Source: Stercorarius parasiticus (lineage: Eukaryota > Chordata > Aves > Charadriiformes > Stercorariidae). From it: 64,000 nt of DNA. Made by a program: the position numbers and the translations under genes. The notes under the pieces were generated by a model. The model had not been told where the DNA came from. It saw nothing but the letters and a program-made list of their open reading frames with translations, and did not search any database. This document shows positions 1-13,496 of this stretch, piece by piece; the stretch's first letter is position 1; each line of letters opens with the position of its first letter. The stretch covers positions 865,451 to 929,450 of the forward strand of contig VWZL01005057.1 of assembly GCA_013396915.1 (NCBI GenBank). The letters run 5' to 3'.

Positions 1-1480
1 ATGCTTCTGTTAGAAGTTTGGACAGCAGATGTCTTCTTTAATTATTCCTGACTTTTTTTCTCCAGTGCAGTACATGGTGAGTTTCTTGAGGAGAGAGTAA
101 AGACGCTTCGTCTTCAGGATACCAAAGAACAGACTGAAGAAAAATGTTTCTCTACTTGCTTGTGTGCTAGCAGTGACTAAAGGCAATATTGTCCTCATAT
201 CCACACCACAGATCCCTGCTCAGATATTCAGCTCCTTACATGTGGGAGACTCCCACTAGAGTCAGCGGGAGCTGAAATGTGCTAGACTGACAGTTCTGGA
301 TGCTGAAGGTCTTTTTGTCATATAGTACGCATTTTAATAGACTAGACAAGACACTACCCAGTATAATCACAATCTTGGTAACAAGAAGGAAGATGTGTGA
401 GAGGACATGAGAATTAATTACACCCACCACTGAGATCAGGAATGTGTGAGAGGGGAGGATGCTCGCGGGAAGGCTCCACGTGCGCCCAGTCTGTGGACTG
501 AGCTTGCCTGTTTGAAAATCAGCCTAAGATTTTTCTGTTACTTCATTATTCAAGAGAAGACTTTAGTGATGCGTCATCACCTGTGGGCTGCCTCTCTGCA
601 GGCAAGTCAAACAGGCTGCATTTACAAAGCAACAGCATGCAGAAATAGTAAAACACAAGAATTTTAAAATCCAAATTTACATTACTTATGACTTTCTGTG
701 AACGTTTGCATAAGACATATATTGTTTGCAGGGATGTTTCTTTTAGGACCTAAACATATGTAAAAACTCAAATAAACACATATCTGAAGAAGCCCTGGCA
801 TTCGAAGACTCCCACAAACATCCTAAAATACTTTTGTGAGAAACCAACACCATGGAACGTGCACTTCTAACAGGTAAGGACCGCAGCCTCTAAATAGGGA
901 AAGGCAATTTCATAAGTGCTTATTCTCAGGCTTGTTCCCTAAAGCAATTAATAATGCTTGTCACCGAGCAAGGCTAGCAATTTGGGCTGAGACGGACTAC
1001 TGCTCTGGTGCAGCAGAAGCTGCCATGATTTGTGACACAGGAGCACGCTGACGAGAAGATTTTCCCATTAGCTCATAAGTAAATACTCATTTCAGTGAAT
1101 GTGAAAACTCATTTTGGTTTTGTGAAAGACAACTGCAAAAAACACTCCCTGGTAAAACACCAACAGCTCTTGGATATGGGTTTTAATTTGTCAGAATAAA
1201 CCATGCATTTTTCACTCAGGTCTAAAATATGCCTTTAGGTTTTCATTTAAGTTTATTCCTTTTCAGGAAATTGAAGATATATAAACACTTGGTATAAAAA
1301 GAAAGGCAGACTAAGAGATGAAGAAAGTTGGAAGGGTGGAACCTTAAAAAGGGAACAAAAGTGAGGCGAAAAAAAAGAGCTAAATGAAGAAAGAATTATT
1401 TTCCCCTTCCACCCTGCAATGAGCACAAAGTTGTCTGCAAAGTTTCCTTTCAGAGCTGAGTTACCCATGCTGCCTCCACC
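1..1480. other. Non-coding DNA, nothing recognised
   Basis: I see no repeat family, RNA gene or plausible coding exon here. Reading frames are short on both strands and carry no family motif. A purine-rich stretch around 1296-1390 is the only compositional feature. Confidence 0.5.
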
Positions 1481-1494
1481 CTCCCCGTTGGCTT

Positions 1495-1545
1495 TGTGCC
1501 ATGGTCAAGGCTATAAATTAGCCACAGGTGGGCTTATTGGGCCCT
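1495..1545 (+). promoter_or_regulatory. Candidate TATA-type core promoter
   Basis: A TATA-like element sits inside a short inverted repeat, GGCTATAAATTAGCC (1509-1523; arms GGCTA/TAGCC). It also resembles a MEF2 site (CTA, A/T-rich core, TAG). It is followed directly by an E-box CAGGTG (1525-1530). About 150 bases further on, and again after one short interval, there are good splice signals on the same strand. The combination of TATA box, E-box and early donor/acceptor sites is what a tissue-restricted promoter would look like. I do not recognise the gene, and a chance TATA in AT-rich DNA is the main alternative. Confidence 0.25.
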
Positions 1546-1834
1546 AATAGCAAGCAGCTCTCAGGGAGTAGCTGGCAGGCTTGGCTTCTCCTCTGTGAAA
1601 GCAAAACAAAAAAAACATTGAATAAGAGCAAACAAGAGCTCCTTCTTCTCCACCTGCAAACAAGTAAGAAACTTTGTGCATTATGAAATTATATGGCCAA
1701 AACAGGTCATATTAATACTTCCAGTTTAGTGGGGAGTGTGTGTCTGCTTTTGGATTTAGCTGAGGTCCTGCTACTCTTGCTTGCCCCTGTTTGTTTGCAG
1801 TTATTACACATTTAGACAAGGGGAAGAGGAGCAA
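1540..1834 (+). other. Candidate spliced 5' leader (two short non-coding exons)
   Basis: Downstream of the TATA element, a possible first exon would run from about 1540 to 1663 and end at a donor GTAAGA (GT at 1664-1665). A pyrimidine-rich tract with TTTGCAG ends at 1800. It is followed by a 34-base segment (1801-1834) ending exactly at a strong donor, GTGAGT (GT at 1835-1836). The implied intron is 137 bases. The 34-base segment carries no obvious coding signal, so this would be an untranslated leader or a non-coding RNA. Only the splice motifs are seen; use of the sites is inference. No downstream coding exon could be identified. Confidence 0.2.
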
Positions 1835-4800
1835 GTGAGTACCTGTGTGCTGCCTGTATGTTAGGTTTTTGGTGAAGATCTTGCTTCTGGTGTAAAGAAT
1901 GAGCTCTGAAGGAAAGGGAATTACTCTGAGCCCCGTCAGAGTGGTGTGTTTAGATCTGCTCTTAAAGGTCCTCTCCGATGTGTGCTTCTGAGCATGGCAT
2001 GTGGCTTCAGGCAGGAGGTTAGTGTTTAGTCATTTATACGGTGTCTGTCTTGGGTGTGTTAGTCAATGGGGCTCCTTGAGCTGCAGGTGAGGGTGTCGCA
2101 TTTTCTGTGTGCTATAAAAATAAATGTCTTTCCATACTCTTAGTCTATGATTGCAGGCTGTTGGCTCGTCTTGTTTTCTCTGGTGGTTTGCGGTCACAAA
2201 AAAATGAAGTTTACTTTTGGGAACAGAATATTGTTCCCAACAGACTTACGCCCTGCGCTCCACGCTGGTGAATCCACCTACTGTTACCATACCCAAGGGA
2301 CACTTAATCTTTAGTTGTTGCGTAGGCTGCAGATATTGGTCAGGGTTTTTTTGCGGCTTGGGAATCAGGTATGTGCAAAGAGGCTGTCATAAACACATCA
2401 TACCATATTTTCAAGAATCCTGTTACTTGCACTGCAGAGCACAAGCACTGATTGCCCAGGGGTGGGGGGTTTCTCTGTCAGCCCCCAGGAAGTTACCTCC
2501 TCCTGCAGAACTTCAGTGATGGGCCATGGCCTGCTTTCCTCTTCTTGGCTTGGTGTGGGAAAACCAAAGCTGAATACCTGCTAAACAATTCTTTTTCCTG
2601 CTGCAGTGGGGCTAGCGAGGAAGCGTGGACTGCTCACAGTGAAAGTATTGAGGTCTCCTGTTTAGAATATGAACCTAACATTTCTTTAGGCACCGAGTCT
2701 GCTGTAGCACACTAGCTTTTTTCTGTTTGCTTTGCCAAAACTTACACTTTCTTTTTTATAACTATGAGACACTGTAAAGGTTAGGATTTTTTTCATTTTT
2801 AGAGGTTTACTCTGTATTTCTCCTTGCTTAATGATACAAGTAGACCTTCTTCTTTGATTTGTTCCTTCTTTTATGTTTCTCTGCTTGTGACTAAAAGACT
2901 CTTTTAATCTGTAGCTTTCCTTCCATATAGGTTGCGTCTATGTCACACCATACACATATGTTTTTCTCTGAACCTTCTTCAGTATTTTTCTTTGTTGCCT
3001 CTCTGATATCTGTATTTACTGCCTCCTGTTTCAGGGCACTGCCATTATTTCTTTTTTCGTTGAGTTAAAGAGAAAATTGGAAGCTATCGATACAGGAATG
3101 TTTGAATGTCGTTTTAAAATCTCCCTCTTAATCTGTGTGACCAAAAAAGGAAACATTCTGCTCTTTACAGACTTTTTTTTTCTTTTCCTGAATTACTGAT
3201 GGAAGAAACTGTGTGGTACTGTGCTTCTACTGAAAGTTGCTGTGATGTGAGATCAGGGAAAGAATACACTTTAGCTATCCATTTTACTAGCAAATATCTG
3301 ACCTTTCTTTTTCCTGTGGGTTTTGTGCCATTTCTGCACGTCTGTGTTCTGCTTTTTTATGATCTTATGGTGTTCCATGTGCTGCCTTTTTTTTTTTTCA
3401 TATTTTATTTCCCTGCATAGAGCGTCTGAATTTGTTTTAAGTTGTACTGGAACAAAACTCTGCTATCTGTACCAATAGAGCCCCGCAATAAACCGTACCT
3501 GCCAGACCCTATTTACTGTACATACTGTATTTTTCAGCAGCAAAATACTTATTTTGATTTAAAAAAACAACTCTCTTAATTAACTTTTTTATTGAATTGA
3601 ATTGAAATTGCAGCTCTTCTCTGAAAATTGACTATAGAAAAAATTCTTTGTGGGGCTCCATATTTATTGTGCCTTAGTGATTTTCAGATCAAATACACAT
3701 GGTTTGGTCGTAAAAAGATGTTTTTGTTTTTCTACCTGGCAGCCTTGTGCATTCAACTGGGGCTCTGGCTCAAGCTGGGTTTTTTGCCTTCCCATGTATC
3801 AGCAACAGCAGGGCAAATTACAGCTTCTGTTTACACCTGCCTTTTCACTGGGTTGTGCAGGTGTGACAAAATACAGCTTAGCAAGCAGTTCCCCTTGTTA
3901 TAAGAGGGAACTCAAATCTGGCTTGCCTGCTGTCGTGTTGGTTCTGTAAAACTAACAGGACTTATGAAGGAGGAAAATCACTTTTCCTTTTGTCGTGGTC
4001 ATGAGTACGTTTATGCTTGAGGAACAGGTCTGCTAGACAGACAGACAAACAAGTAGTTGACGTCTTCATATTGTCATGTCCTGAACAGCAACTGTGCTTC
4101 TAGACAGTAAAAAAAAATCCTTTTGAATGAGACAGCTGGTTGTGTTCTTAATAGCTTCTATAGGTAAAGTTTAGGACAAAATCTTTCCCCGCTTCTGGGA
4201 GGCTGTAGCATGGAGTTGTTCTCTCATTCCCAAACAAAAGGAAATTCTCTGTATTGCAGACCGTAGAGCTGCTTCACAGACCAGGGCTGTTCTCTATACA
4301 GCTTCTGTTTGGTAAGTATCGTGTAGGTAGGCACGGTGAGCATCCAAGTTCCTGCAGTGGATCAGGGAAAGAAATCCCTTACCTAAAAATTCTGGTGGGT
4401 TCCAGTGTGAGATGTGTGTCATTGAGGCAAACAAGTCTGAGGTGCCTGGGGAAGAAGATTTGATCCCTGGAAGACATTTGGTCATCTAAGCACCTGCAAA
4501 GGTTTTGGTGAGTGGCCTTTTGGACACAGTTGCCTACTTTGTGGATTGAAGTTGATCCCAAGTGGAGATGAGTCAAAGTAAGTCTATCCCAGGGTACAAA
4601 CCTGAACCCATCTTTACTAAAGTTTTGGTACACTGAGCAGAGCTTCCTTCTGATCTAGCACCAGGACACCACTCTTCTGCAGCCACTGAGATCTTAAGGC
4701 ACATAGCTCCAGAGCTGCTGCTTGCACCAGCAGACATCTCTTCCTTAACCACTGTATTCAGAAGCTGGAGCAGCCTCTGTTAATGCTTAAGTGTCTGGAG

Positions 4801-5826
4801 ATTTTTGGTGCCACTTTGACATCTGCTATCTGCAAAGTAAAGTCTTGTGGGAAAAGGACAGACAAATTCCACTGGTTTCACTGTTTGTCTTTTTAAGAAA
4901 TCTTAATGGTTGTAAAAGTAGTTGCATTTCCCTCCCCTCTTCACTTCCTTGAAAATACTACTGAATCCAGCAGGAGGAGGGACAAGGGCATTACTTGAGT
5001 TCTTTCTAGACAAAACTTGCAAGATTTTTTCCAATTACAGTATAGCTACTCTTCCATGGAAGACAAAAGTACTAATCGTTTTGATGATGGGTTCCCATGT
5101 GGTTGCAGTATTTGAGGTTACTGTAGAATCCCAACATGTGGCAGTAACTATTTTCTTTCATTCCTGTGCTTTTTTTTATCCTGCCACATGCTTTTTGCTT
5201 CGTTTCCTTCTTATAAGATTGTCACGTTTGCTCTACCTGAGCTTGTAAACTTTATTAAACACCATTATAGTCCATCTTGTCACAACATTAATCTATTGCT
5301 ACTTTCAGTAATAAGGCTTTGGTTGTTTTTTTTTTTAATTAAAGAGGATGTATTTTATTCTTCGGAACTGTAAAATTGTAAGTAGAAAGACGAGCATAAA
5401 AACACTGAGAAGTAATTACAAATGGGCTTCTCAGCACATAAGGAAAGGTTTTCATTTTGACATTAATATACTGAGGATATGATTAAAAATGCATCGGGGA
5501 AAAAAGCTTACACAGTTCATTTGAACTGTATTGGGTATGGATAGCAGTTTCACACTTCTGTGGAAGATGCTTACCTGGAATTTAAAACACGTGCACCTTA
5601 ACACATGGCTCTGAAGTATTTTCTGTAGCATCTTCTGAAGTAAACTGTCATGTAGCCTGGGGTGAATCGTTTTGCTACTCAGTTTTGTATTCAAACAGCA
5701 GTAATAGTTAGTTATCCACCGAAGTATGTAAGTATCTGTCTATATCCCGGTACTCTAGTGCTCTCAGTTGTCAGAAATGCTGGCAAAAAACCCCAGGAGA
5801 CACAAAATGGAGGAACAGCTCTCAAT

Positions 5827-5835
5827 GGGGGGGGG
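5827..5835 (+). repeat. Homopolymer G run (9 bases)
   Basis: An uninterrupted run of nine G. Such runs are length-unstable and assembly-error-prone. No function is implied. Confidence 0.8.
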
Positions 5836-8751
5836 CCTGCATCCAGCAGTCTGTGAGCTAAGGGTGTCATCCCAGGGCTGTATGTTTAAGAGCTGTGATA
5901 TATTTGTTTTAAGTAGGTGTCTAATTGGAAAATCCCTGTATGTATTTGGACTTCATACCACTTCATGGGCAACAGGTTCCACAGGGCCCACTGGATTTAT
6001 TATCCTTGTTGCCTCTTTAATCCTTTGAAACTTGGGGGAAGGACAATAAAAACTCTTTGCCTTTGTCCTCATCTTCAAAGTTTTGCACGGGCCCTGAGCG
6101 CTGCCTCTGTAGATGCATTTGTAAGGGCAAGACCTTTATTGTGACTTAATGCTGACAATGAGACAATATTATCAGAAGCCTTTTTGTAACCATTAACTGA
6201 GATTGTGTGTTCTGCTGTTCAGGGAGCAGATGAATTCTCAGATAGTGATCTTGTTTTCTTCCTTTTATGGTGTGAAAGTGCTGGTTTTATGGGTTAATTA
6301 TCTGCATGTAGCAAGGAACAAAGGTCAGGGATCTGTGCTGATATTCTGAATAAAAGTGAATTTTCTAAGTAATTGCTCAGAAAAGTCAGGAGTTAAGAAA
6401 ACAAACTGGACTTTGGGCTCATACAGACCATAATCGTTCCTCTCCTGCCTTCTGAGATGCCACTTGTGTAAAGGTCATAAGAAAAATAAGCTAGTATTAA
6501 TAAGCACAGCCTCCTTGATGCCAGGAGACATGGAAAGACCATAGGATGTAAAGAACATCATCTTTCCCTTCCTACTTTTTAAGCTGCAGTGATTTGTTGT
6601 GGCTATGAGTGAGCAGATCTTGCAGAAAATTAATGAGATGCTGTTTTGTTAAGCATGGTAGAATTTAATGGAAATGTATTCTTAATTTCTGGGAGCCTGT
6701 TTTTTGTTTCTGCTCTTACACTTGCTAAGGAATTGTTTGTTAACTTGCTAGTCATGCAGGGGTGCATCGTAGAAGGGGGAGTAAGATGCCTGATGAAGGA
6801 CACATTTCCGATGTCTCCATTTTTATAATGGAGGCTGTTTTCCATGTTAGTATCGTATTCCAACATACATGCTACTTCGAAGCAAGTATGCAACGTATTG
6901 TTTCGGTTTTTACACTGTTGTGCACAACTCTGCATATCAGAGCACGTGGATCAGAGTCTTCAAAGAATTGGCTTGTTCATTACCAATTAAAACCAGAAAT
7001 TATAGTGCTTTTGCTCTGTTTTAAGGTGGCATCTCTGAGAAGTGACTTTCCAAAGACTGTCTTAAACAGCTCAATCTTTTGATGAAAACTCTAAGGCTGA
7101 AAGCAGTATGTTAATTACTAGAGCAGCAAATCAATAAATGTATCACTGTTGCCTCATCTACTGTCCAAATAAATGAGTTCAGTATTTTACGTCTACATTT
7201 CCCTTTACTCCTCACCCCCTTCCCCAAGATAAAGAATTTAAGATCTTTGCTTCACTTGCAGCTGTACAAAGGACAAATTAGAAACTGCTGCTTTCTGTGA
7301 ATACAACAGACTGACGTATTAAGATTTTTTTTCTGAAAATGGCTTTCACTGGTACAGCCAGATAAAGTAATTTATTTTAGATCCATCTTTGCAAATAGGT
7401 TCTGTTGAAAAGGCTGACTGCTAAGACTGTTTGGCTCTCAGAATGAATCTTCCTTTTGAAAAGTGTTTAAAGATTTAAGCTTAGCCCTAGACATCAATTT
7501 CCAAAAGCTTTTGGACTTCAAACAATGAGCTTAACTAGCCTCTAGAATAACATGAAAGGTAGTACAATGTCCAGAACATCTATTGAAAAAGCCTCTAATA
7601 TCTCTAAGTGCCCAATTTATCTCTGGATTTAACTTTAAAACTGATGGAATTTTTAAATGAGGAGAAAGTTCTTCTAAAACATAATCATAAGCTGCTCTGA
7701 AACACTGTTCTGAACCGACTGGGACAGATTTAGTTTCTTACATACCTATTTGCAGGAAGATATGCTGCTTGAGGGGGTGATTTACTGTTTCTGTCAAAAA
7801 GAGCTGCAGTTCCTCTTGCAAAATTGTTAGAGACTGAGTCTAAAGGGATTAGCGGATTTTAAGTTTAAGCTTTTTAGTGTGTCATTTGGTTAATTTATGG
7901 TACCTTTTTTAGTGGCTGTGGAAATGGTCTGCTTTCTAATATGGTACCACTGATAGTTTTATAGATAATTTTAATTACTTTGCAGTTAGCATTTTTAACT
8001 CTCTTTTAACTTCTTTCTTCATTCTTTCCTTTCCAGAAGTGAGGGCTCCAGCTGTTCTACTTTGCTTTGGGTATATCTGCTTTCCCCTTAGTTCATTGTA
8101 ACACACATACATTCTAGATGTGGATGGGAACAAGCAGGTTTGTCAGAGTCAGGGCAAATGTCTTCCTCAAATGTCTCCATAATGATAAAGAGGACTTGCC
8201 AAGATGTGGCCTTGTCCACACAGACATGGAAGTTGCCAGGTTGTCATAGCGTTTTAATTTGCATTAAGAGAAAAAGGAAAGAAACAAGCTTTTCTTCATT
8301 TATCATAACAGTTTTTCAGTCAAATTTGCTCTTCTGTGATGATTGTTTAATATAAGATGTGGTTTAAATGGTTTTCAGCTTCTGGGTATGTCTTGAATTA
8401 AAGTTATTCCATGAAGGTTGTGTAACCTGGCATGAGACACTGGAGGATATCAAAGGCCTAAGCTGTTTTCCTTCCCCTGTAGTTTCTCAAAATAGCCTTC
8501 TTGGGTGCTCAGCTCTTCCTATGGGGAGTTCTAGGTTTATAAACGGGGGGGTGTGCGAAAGTCCTTGTAGGGCGCACAATGTCTAGAACTTCATGTCTGT
8601 TGAGAACCTGAGCTTAGGAGACCAAACCCTATAGTTCAATAGAACTATGATGTTGATCACTACTAAAACCAACACCAATGTCTAAAGCCTGCAGGCTTTG
8701 CTTAGGAGAGTTAAAGTAGCTTGCAGAAAATGACCCAAACTGCCTCAAACG

Positions 8752-8771
8752 ACTAGAAACTACTAGAACTA
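8752..8771. repeat. Two-copy 10-base tandem repeat
   Basis: ACTAGAAACT is followed directly by ACTAGAACTA. The motif TAGAACTATG is also present 125 bases upstream (8639-8648). It is short and probably of slippage origin. Confidence 0.45.
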
Positions 8772-10587
8772 TGCCTTTTGTGGTTGGGGGTTTTTTTTGG
8801 TGGTGTTTTTTACTTCTGTGTTCAGTACTTCTGACAGAGTGTATCTGACCTTATTGTCTCACTTCTGGGTAAGTCCTCTCTATTTCTTCAAAGACACTTA
8901 TGGTGGCCTGGTGGTTTTTTGTGGGTTTCGGCGACGGGGGGAAAGCGGGGATTTTCCCCTAAAGAATTTGACCTGTGTTCCTTCTGTTTCTTATTGTAAA
9001 ATGGCAATCTTCCAGCATGGGTTTGTTTTAACTGTTCTCCTTTTTTACTTTTAAAGAAGAGGGAGTGCTGTATTTAGCCTTTCACTGGCGTTCATTCAGC
9101 TCTTGGCATAGGTGTGCTTTCTAGGTTTTTTTAAACCCTACTAAGACATGAATGTTAACATCCACATATGATGACTGAAAGAAAAGACAAACTTTAGAAA
9201 ATGAACTGTTTTTTTTTTTCAAGTAGGCAATTTAAAATAGATATTCTTTTTTTCACTACTTCTTCTTCTGTCATGATCTACTTTCGTAGATAAAATCTGG
9301 ATCTGTCACCTTTCCATCTCAGGCATCCACATACAAATGTATCTGTCCATGATGTCTCTGAATGGAATTTTTCAATAATTATTTGACAGTGTCCATCATA
9401 GTTTCTGTTGTCAGCTGTGTATTGGTCACTGAACAGAAAATGGAGCCCTTCCTGCTGGGAAGGGTGATTGCATGTTACAGCCCTCTTGTCCCTCCCAGTC
9501 CTTTGGGCTATTGCTCATTGCTGGAGATGTGGTATTTTGAGGTGTTAATTAATGTTTTACATGCTTTTCACATGTTTCTCAGGCCCACCCTACCTAGCCC
9601 CTTTCTGGGATTAAAAAAATGGCATCCTGAATCAGTTTTCTTTGGTAAATGTTAAAGTTGCTTACAAGACCAAGCTGGCATCAAATACCTATGTCTCTCC
9701 TTACCACAGAAAGTTGTTGGTGAAATTGATTTCCTTCTCATAGTCTCCAATTAAAATACAGTTTATCATGATGTACGCTATTGGGACTCACATGAAAAGA
9801 CTTAAATGCGTTATTTTTTGGCAGTGAAAATGCTATTTGTAAGGCTTTGGGTGATTTAATGTGGCACTGCTTATACATACAGGAGGAGAAAGAAAATTCT
9901 TGATCATTTGATGGATTATTTCTAAATTGTCTTTGTCATTAATGTTACAGTTGCTAATAATGATTTATAATGCGTGGTCATTTTCTCCTCCTTTAGGAAC
10001 AGATTTTAAACATTGCTGTATTTGAATCTTTATTCCCAAACCCTGTTGGTTTGGGGGCGTTTTAGCATTTTTATTGTCTTGTTCTGTTCTAAAGATAGAC
10101 ACAGTGTCATGACATGAAGGATAACCTCGATTGCTCCGGTGTCACTGGTGACCATGAATATATTTCTATAGCATGCGGAAACCACAGTGTAATTATTAGC
10201 TATCAGGGAGTATTACTCTGATATTCATAACAATTTAATAAATAATAAAGTTTCAAAGGATAATAGAGGCTATTTTCTATGGGGATTTTTAATCTGCTAA
10301 AACAAACAAATGTGCCCTTCATAAGCATTTAAATGCATGATTGAATCCATTCTTTCAAGAAAAATTGCTAAATAACTCCCGATTTTCAAGGATCTTCTCA
10401 AGTGTTGTAGATAACAAATATCTAAGTTTTAATATTAGGAGAATCACTGAGGTTTTGAAGGTCTTTGGTGCTAGTTTGACAGATGCACCTGATAATCCCA
10501 AATCAATTTCTGTCAGATTAGAATAATTTGACAGGTTTACATGTTGATGGGGGGGGTGGGACCATTTTGCTTCAGTTATTCTGCCCA

Positions 10588-10680
10588 GCTATTCTAATTA
10601 ATCTCCACTTAATTTAAAGAAATTACTTACTATATATGATAATGAGTTAATTTGTAATTCAATTAGCAGCACCATTTGCA
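10588..10680. promoter_or_regulatory. Cluster of homeodomain-type TAAT/ATTA cores
   Basis: At least nine TAAT or ATTA cores occur in about 90 bases, including TAATTAAT, GTTAAT, GTAATT and CAATTAG. Such clusters are common in conserved developmental enhancers of vertebrates, but also arise by chance in AT-rich DNA. Conservation cannot be judged from one sequence. Confidence 0.15.
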
Positions 10681-11444
10681 AGCCTTTAATGTGAACAAAA
10701 ACACCTGCTGAACTGCTCAGCCTGTATTATATCCAGGAGAAGGCAAAATGAATCGTCTTCCTCTGGCATGCCAGGACAGGCAAGGCCAGGTCATGCCACT
10801 GCCCACAAAGATGAACTGGTACCACCTGTCTCAAATACCAGCAAAATTTTACTCCATATAAGTAGCTGTCAAATGGTGGCTAGGATGGGCTTTTTCCTGC
10901 AATGTTTTCTTATTTGGGTCATGATGTAAATATTGAGCTTCCAGTTGCTATGTAAGTGAGAGAAGTATACAGTATAGGACAACCCATTACGCTTCTTGCA
11001 GTCAAGCAGCGTCCTTTTGGATGGGTCGTTTTGACCCAGCTGTTAGCGAGGAGATGCTCTCCCTCTTCTGCGATACTAAAATATCATGCTGTTTCTCACC
11101 CCCTACCAGGGTTCTGTGTAGCTTTCTGGTAGCCGTTTAGCAACGAAGTTAGGTCTATGTTTAATTTTGTTGTCCATAGTGCCACTGAAAAGGACAGAAT
11201 GATTGTTAGCAATGACCTGGAGGAAGTTCTTTTGGAAAACTTAAAATAAGCTGAATTTATTGGATGAATAGATCTTTTCAACTGTAATCTTGGCTAAACT
11301 GGAAGACAAATTGTGTTGTAGTAAGCACTCTCCCTGATACGTAACTTATACAGTATCTATTACTAGTATTTTTCTTACTTTTAACAGAAAAGAAAGATTT
11401 TGTTTTGAAAAGTTTATGAGAATACTGACAAAGAGGTCCATCTT

Positions 11445-11509
11445 AAAAAAAACAACAAAAACTCCAAAACAAAAAAAAACCAAACCCAAGGAAACAAAAA
11501 AACCCACCA
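11445..11509. repeat. A/C-rich low-complexity stretch
   Basis: A-rich sequence interrupted by C (CAAAA, CCAAA and CCCACC units) and almost devoid of T. It is not the tail of a recognised element. Similar A/C stretches lie at 20720-20783 and 51961-52000. Confidence 0.7.
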
Positions 11510-12669
11510 AGTTGCTTCTGTTAACAGAGGAAATAGTTTGCAGATCAGTCACTTTCTAAAACTGTTTTACACCTGGTTGCTCTAATTAATTGAGAACTGG
11601 AAGCATGTTTCTTAGCTATGTTAAGCTATAATGGAGTGAAGAAGGTAGATGTAGTGTCATCTACTCAAAATGCTTACACAAAGTACAAGTCCCTTGGTAA
11701 ACGGAATTTTTTTTGGTGGGTATGATATTATGATCTAAAATGAGGATAATGATATAACCAGAGTAGAAAAAGCAGGTCTGCATAAAAGTGGCACAACAGG
11801 AAGGGTGACATAGGGTATCGTAACGCTTAATTCACTGGGAAAGGAAAGGACAGAGGAGGGAAAAGAGATCAAGTGTCTGTATTTCCTACTAGACTGACTC
11901 AGGATGGGATTTAAGCCAAATGACCAGATTTAATGCTTCTAATCACTTTTTTCTTCTAAGGTTCTTTTTTTCCCTTCATGACTAGCACCATTTAAAAAAG
12001 ACCTAACAGGCCAACGTTCATCTTAATTATTCTCTTTCAGGTTTGTGCGCGCTCACAATGCCAAGTATTCAAGGCGATCCAAATTTTCCTGCCCTTGGCA
12101 AAAGGAATTAGATGCTTGCCCTTAACACTTATATCCTATGTGCTGTATGTTCACAGCCCCATTGAAGTAAGAGTGACAATGTTAAAATGAGGTTATAACT
12201 TCTGAGGTTTTTCAGATGTTTAGAATCACAAATAGATTACAATAGAAGCTAACAGGAGGAAGGTCGAGTAGAGCTTGACAGCCAGTTGAAGACTAGTAAT
12301 ATATGCATCACTTTAAATATAAGAGTTGCTGGTTCTTGTAGTACTGGGTGTACCACTATAGTGAGTCCTAAACACACACACCTTTGGTATCTGCATTCAG
12401 AATGGCACCAGTTGCCTCTTAGAAAATTATTTTTGAATGAGCATCAATGTAAAAGGACAGCCAGCTGGCTGTGGGTTTTTTGTTCAGTTTTGGAGTGTTC
12501 CAGGGGCTTGGAGATTTTTGTTGTAATGCGGTTCCCAGGAACTGAAGCTGCTGTTTAGCCAATCACTGGCTGCTGTTATTTCTTTGTCTACATAACTGGA
12601 AGGCCCTTACTCTGTGACGTGCTTTGAGAGCTCTTTATTTGTGGCTTTGGGGAACAGCAAAAATAAAAA

Positions 12670-12694
12670 CTCTAAAATTTCACCTCTAAAATTT
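12670..12694. repeat. 14-base period tandem duplication
   Basis: The 11-mer CTCTAAAATTT occurs at 12670-12680 and again at 12684-12694, a perfect match separated by three bases. This is a simple local duplication. Confidence 0.6.
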
Positions 12695-13496
12695 GCGTTG
12701 GATTAACTAAATACACTGGGTGATGTAGTTAAAATATCAGTCATATCTTTTTTTTTTTGCCACCAACTTTTATGACTTACTGTTATTTCCATATTCCTAA
12801 AATATGGTTTCCTGAACTGGAATGCAATATTTAGAAATATATTTCCCTTGGTGTGCAACTCGGAATGACATTAGCTCTGCTAACTTAATGCTAGCTAAGA
12901 GCTCCTCTTGAACAACTTAACTGATCTTTAAACTCATTTCATAGTTGGAGCCAGTGGTTTTTTTCAGATGGCTGTATTAAACACGTAGTCTTGGATTGTT
13001 GCCAGTTTACCAGATCACCGAACTGTCAGCAGTTTACCTACTCACTCTTTCATCTTACTGCCAAAATAATCTTCGTGCTCTCTGCACTTTCACTAGTTTT
13101 TCTAGCTATACATGCTTTGTTATTGAATTACATCAAACCTGATCCCTTCAGGACTCAAGTAATTCAAGACTGGTTTGCTGATGTCGGCTACGTCTGGTAG
13201 TACTACTGCAAGTCTTGAAATTTGGAAAAGAACTATTTAGGCTGTTTTGTAGTTCATTAACATGTGCATTATAAAGATTTTTAATTATATTTTGAACATC
13301 TAAGTCACAGTAATACCATGGTAAAACACTAACTTTTATCATCATTGTTGCCCGTATCAGTCAGGTCTTTGGCCTACTGTGCTTGAAAAGCAGAGGGAGA
13401 CTTTTTCCAACTCAAATGTATTTGTTATCAAATACTTTGATAATCCAGTACTAACTTTTGAAGTTACTTTGTCTTGCGTTTATGTCAGACAGTTAC

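Larger units (their letters stand above)
1841..13496. other. Non-coding DNA with scattered low-complexity tracts
   Basis: No CR1 or other repeat family and no credible coding exon was recognised. It contains G runs at 5827-5835 (9 G) and 10549-10560 (8 G, then T, then GGG), an ATTA-rich block at about 10588-10680, and an A/C-rich stretch at 11445-11509. A strong polypyrimidine tract ending in CAG (8001-8036) and another at 12030-12040 look like splice acceptors but have no convincing partner donors. The reading frames here (up to 106 codons) have no recognisable domain. Confidence 0.5.

Noticed and set aside
8001..8036. Strong splice-acceptor-like polypyrimidine tract ending in CAG
   Set aside because: No good donor or coding signal follows within exon distance. 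Such tracts are frequent in vertebrate non-coding DNA.
12022..12085. Acceptor-like TCTCTTTCAG followed by a short open stretch
   Set aside because: No donor, no recognisable peptide, and no linked exon.
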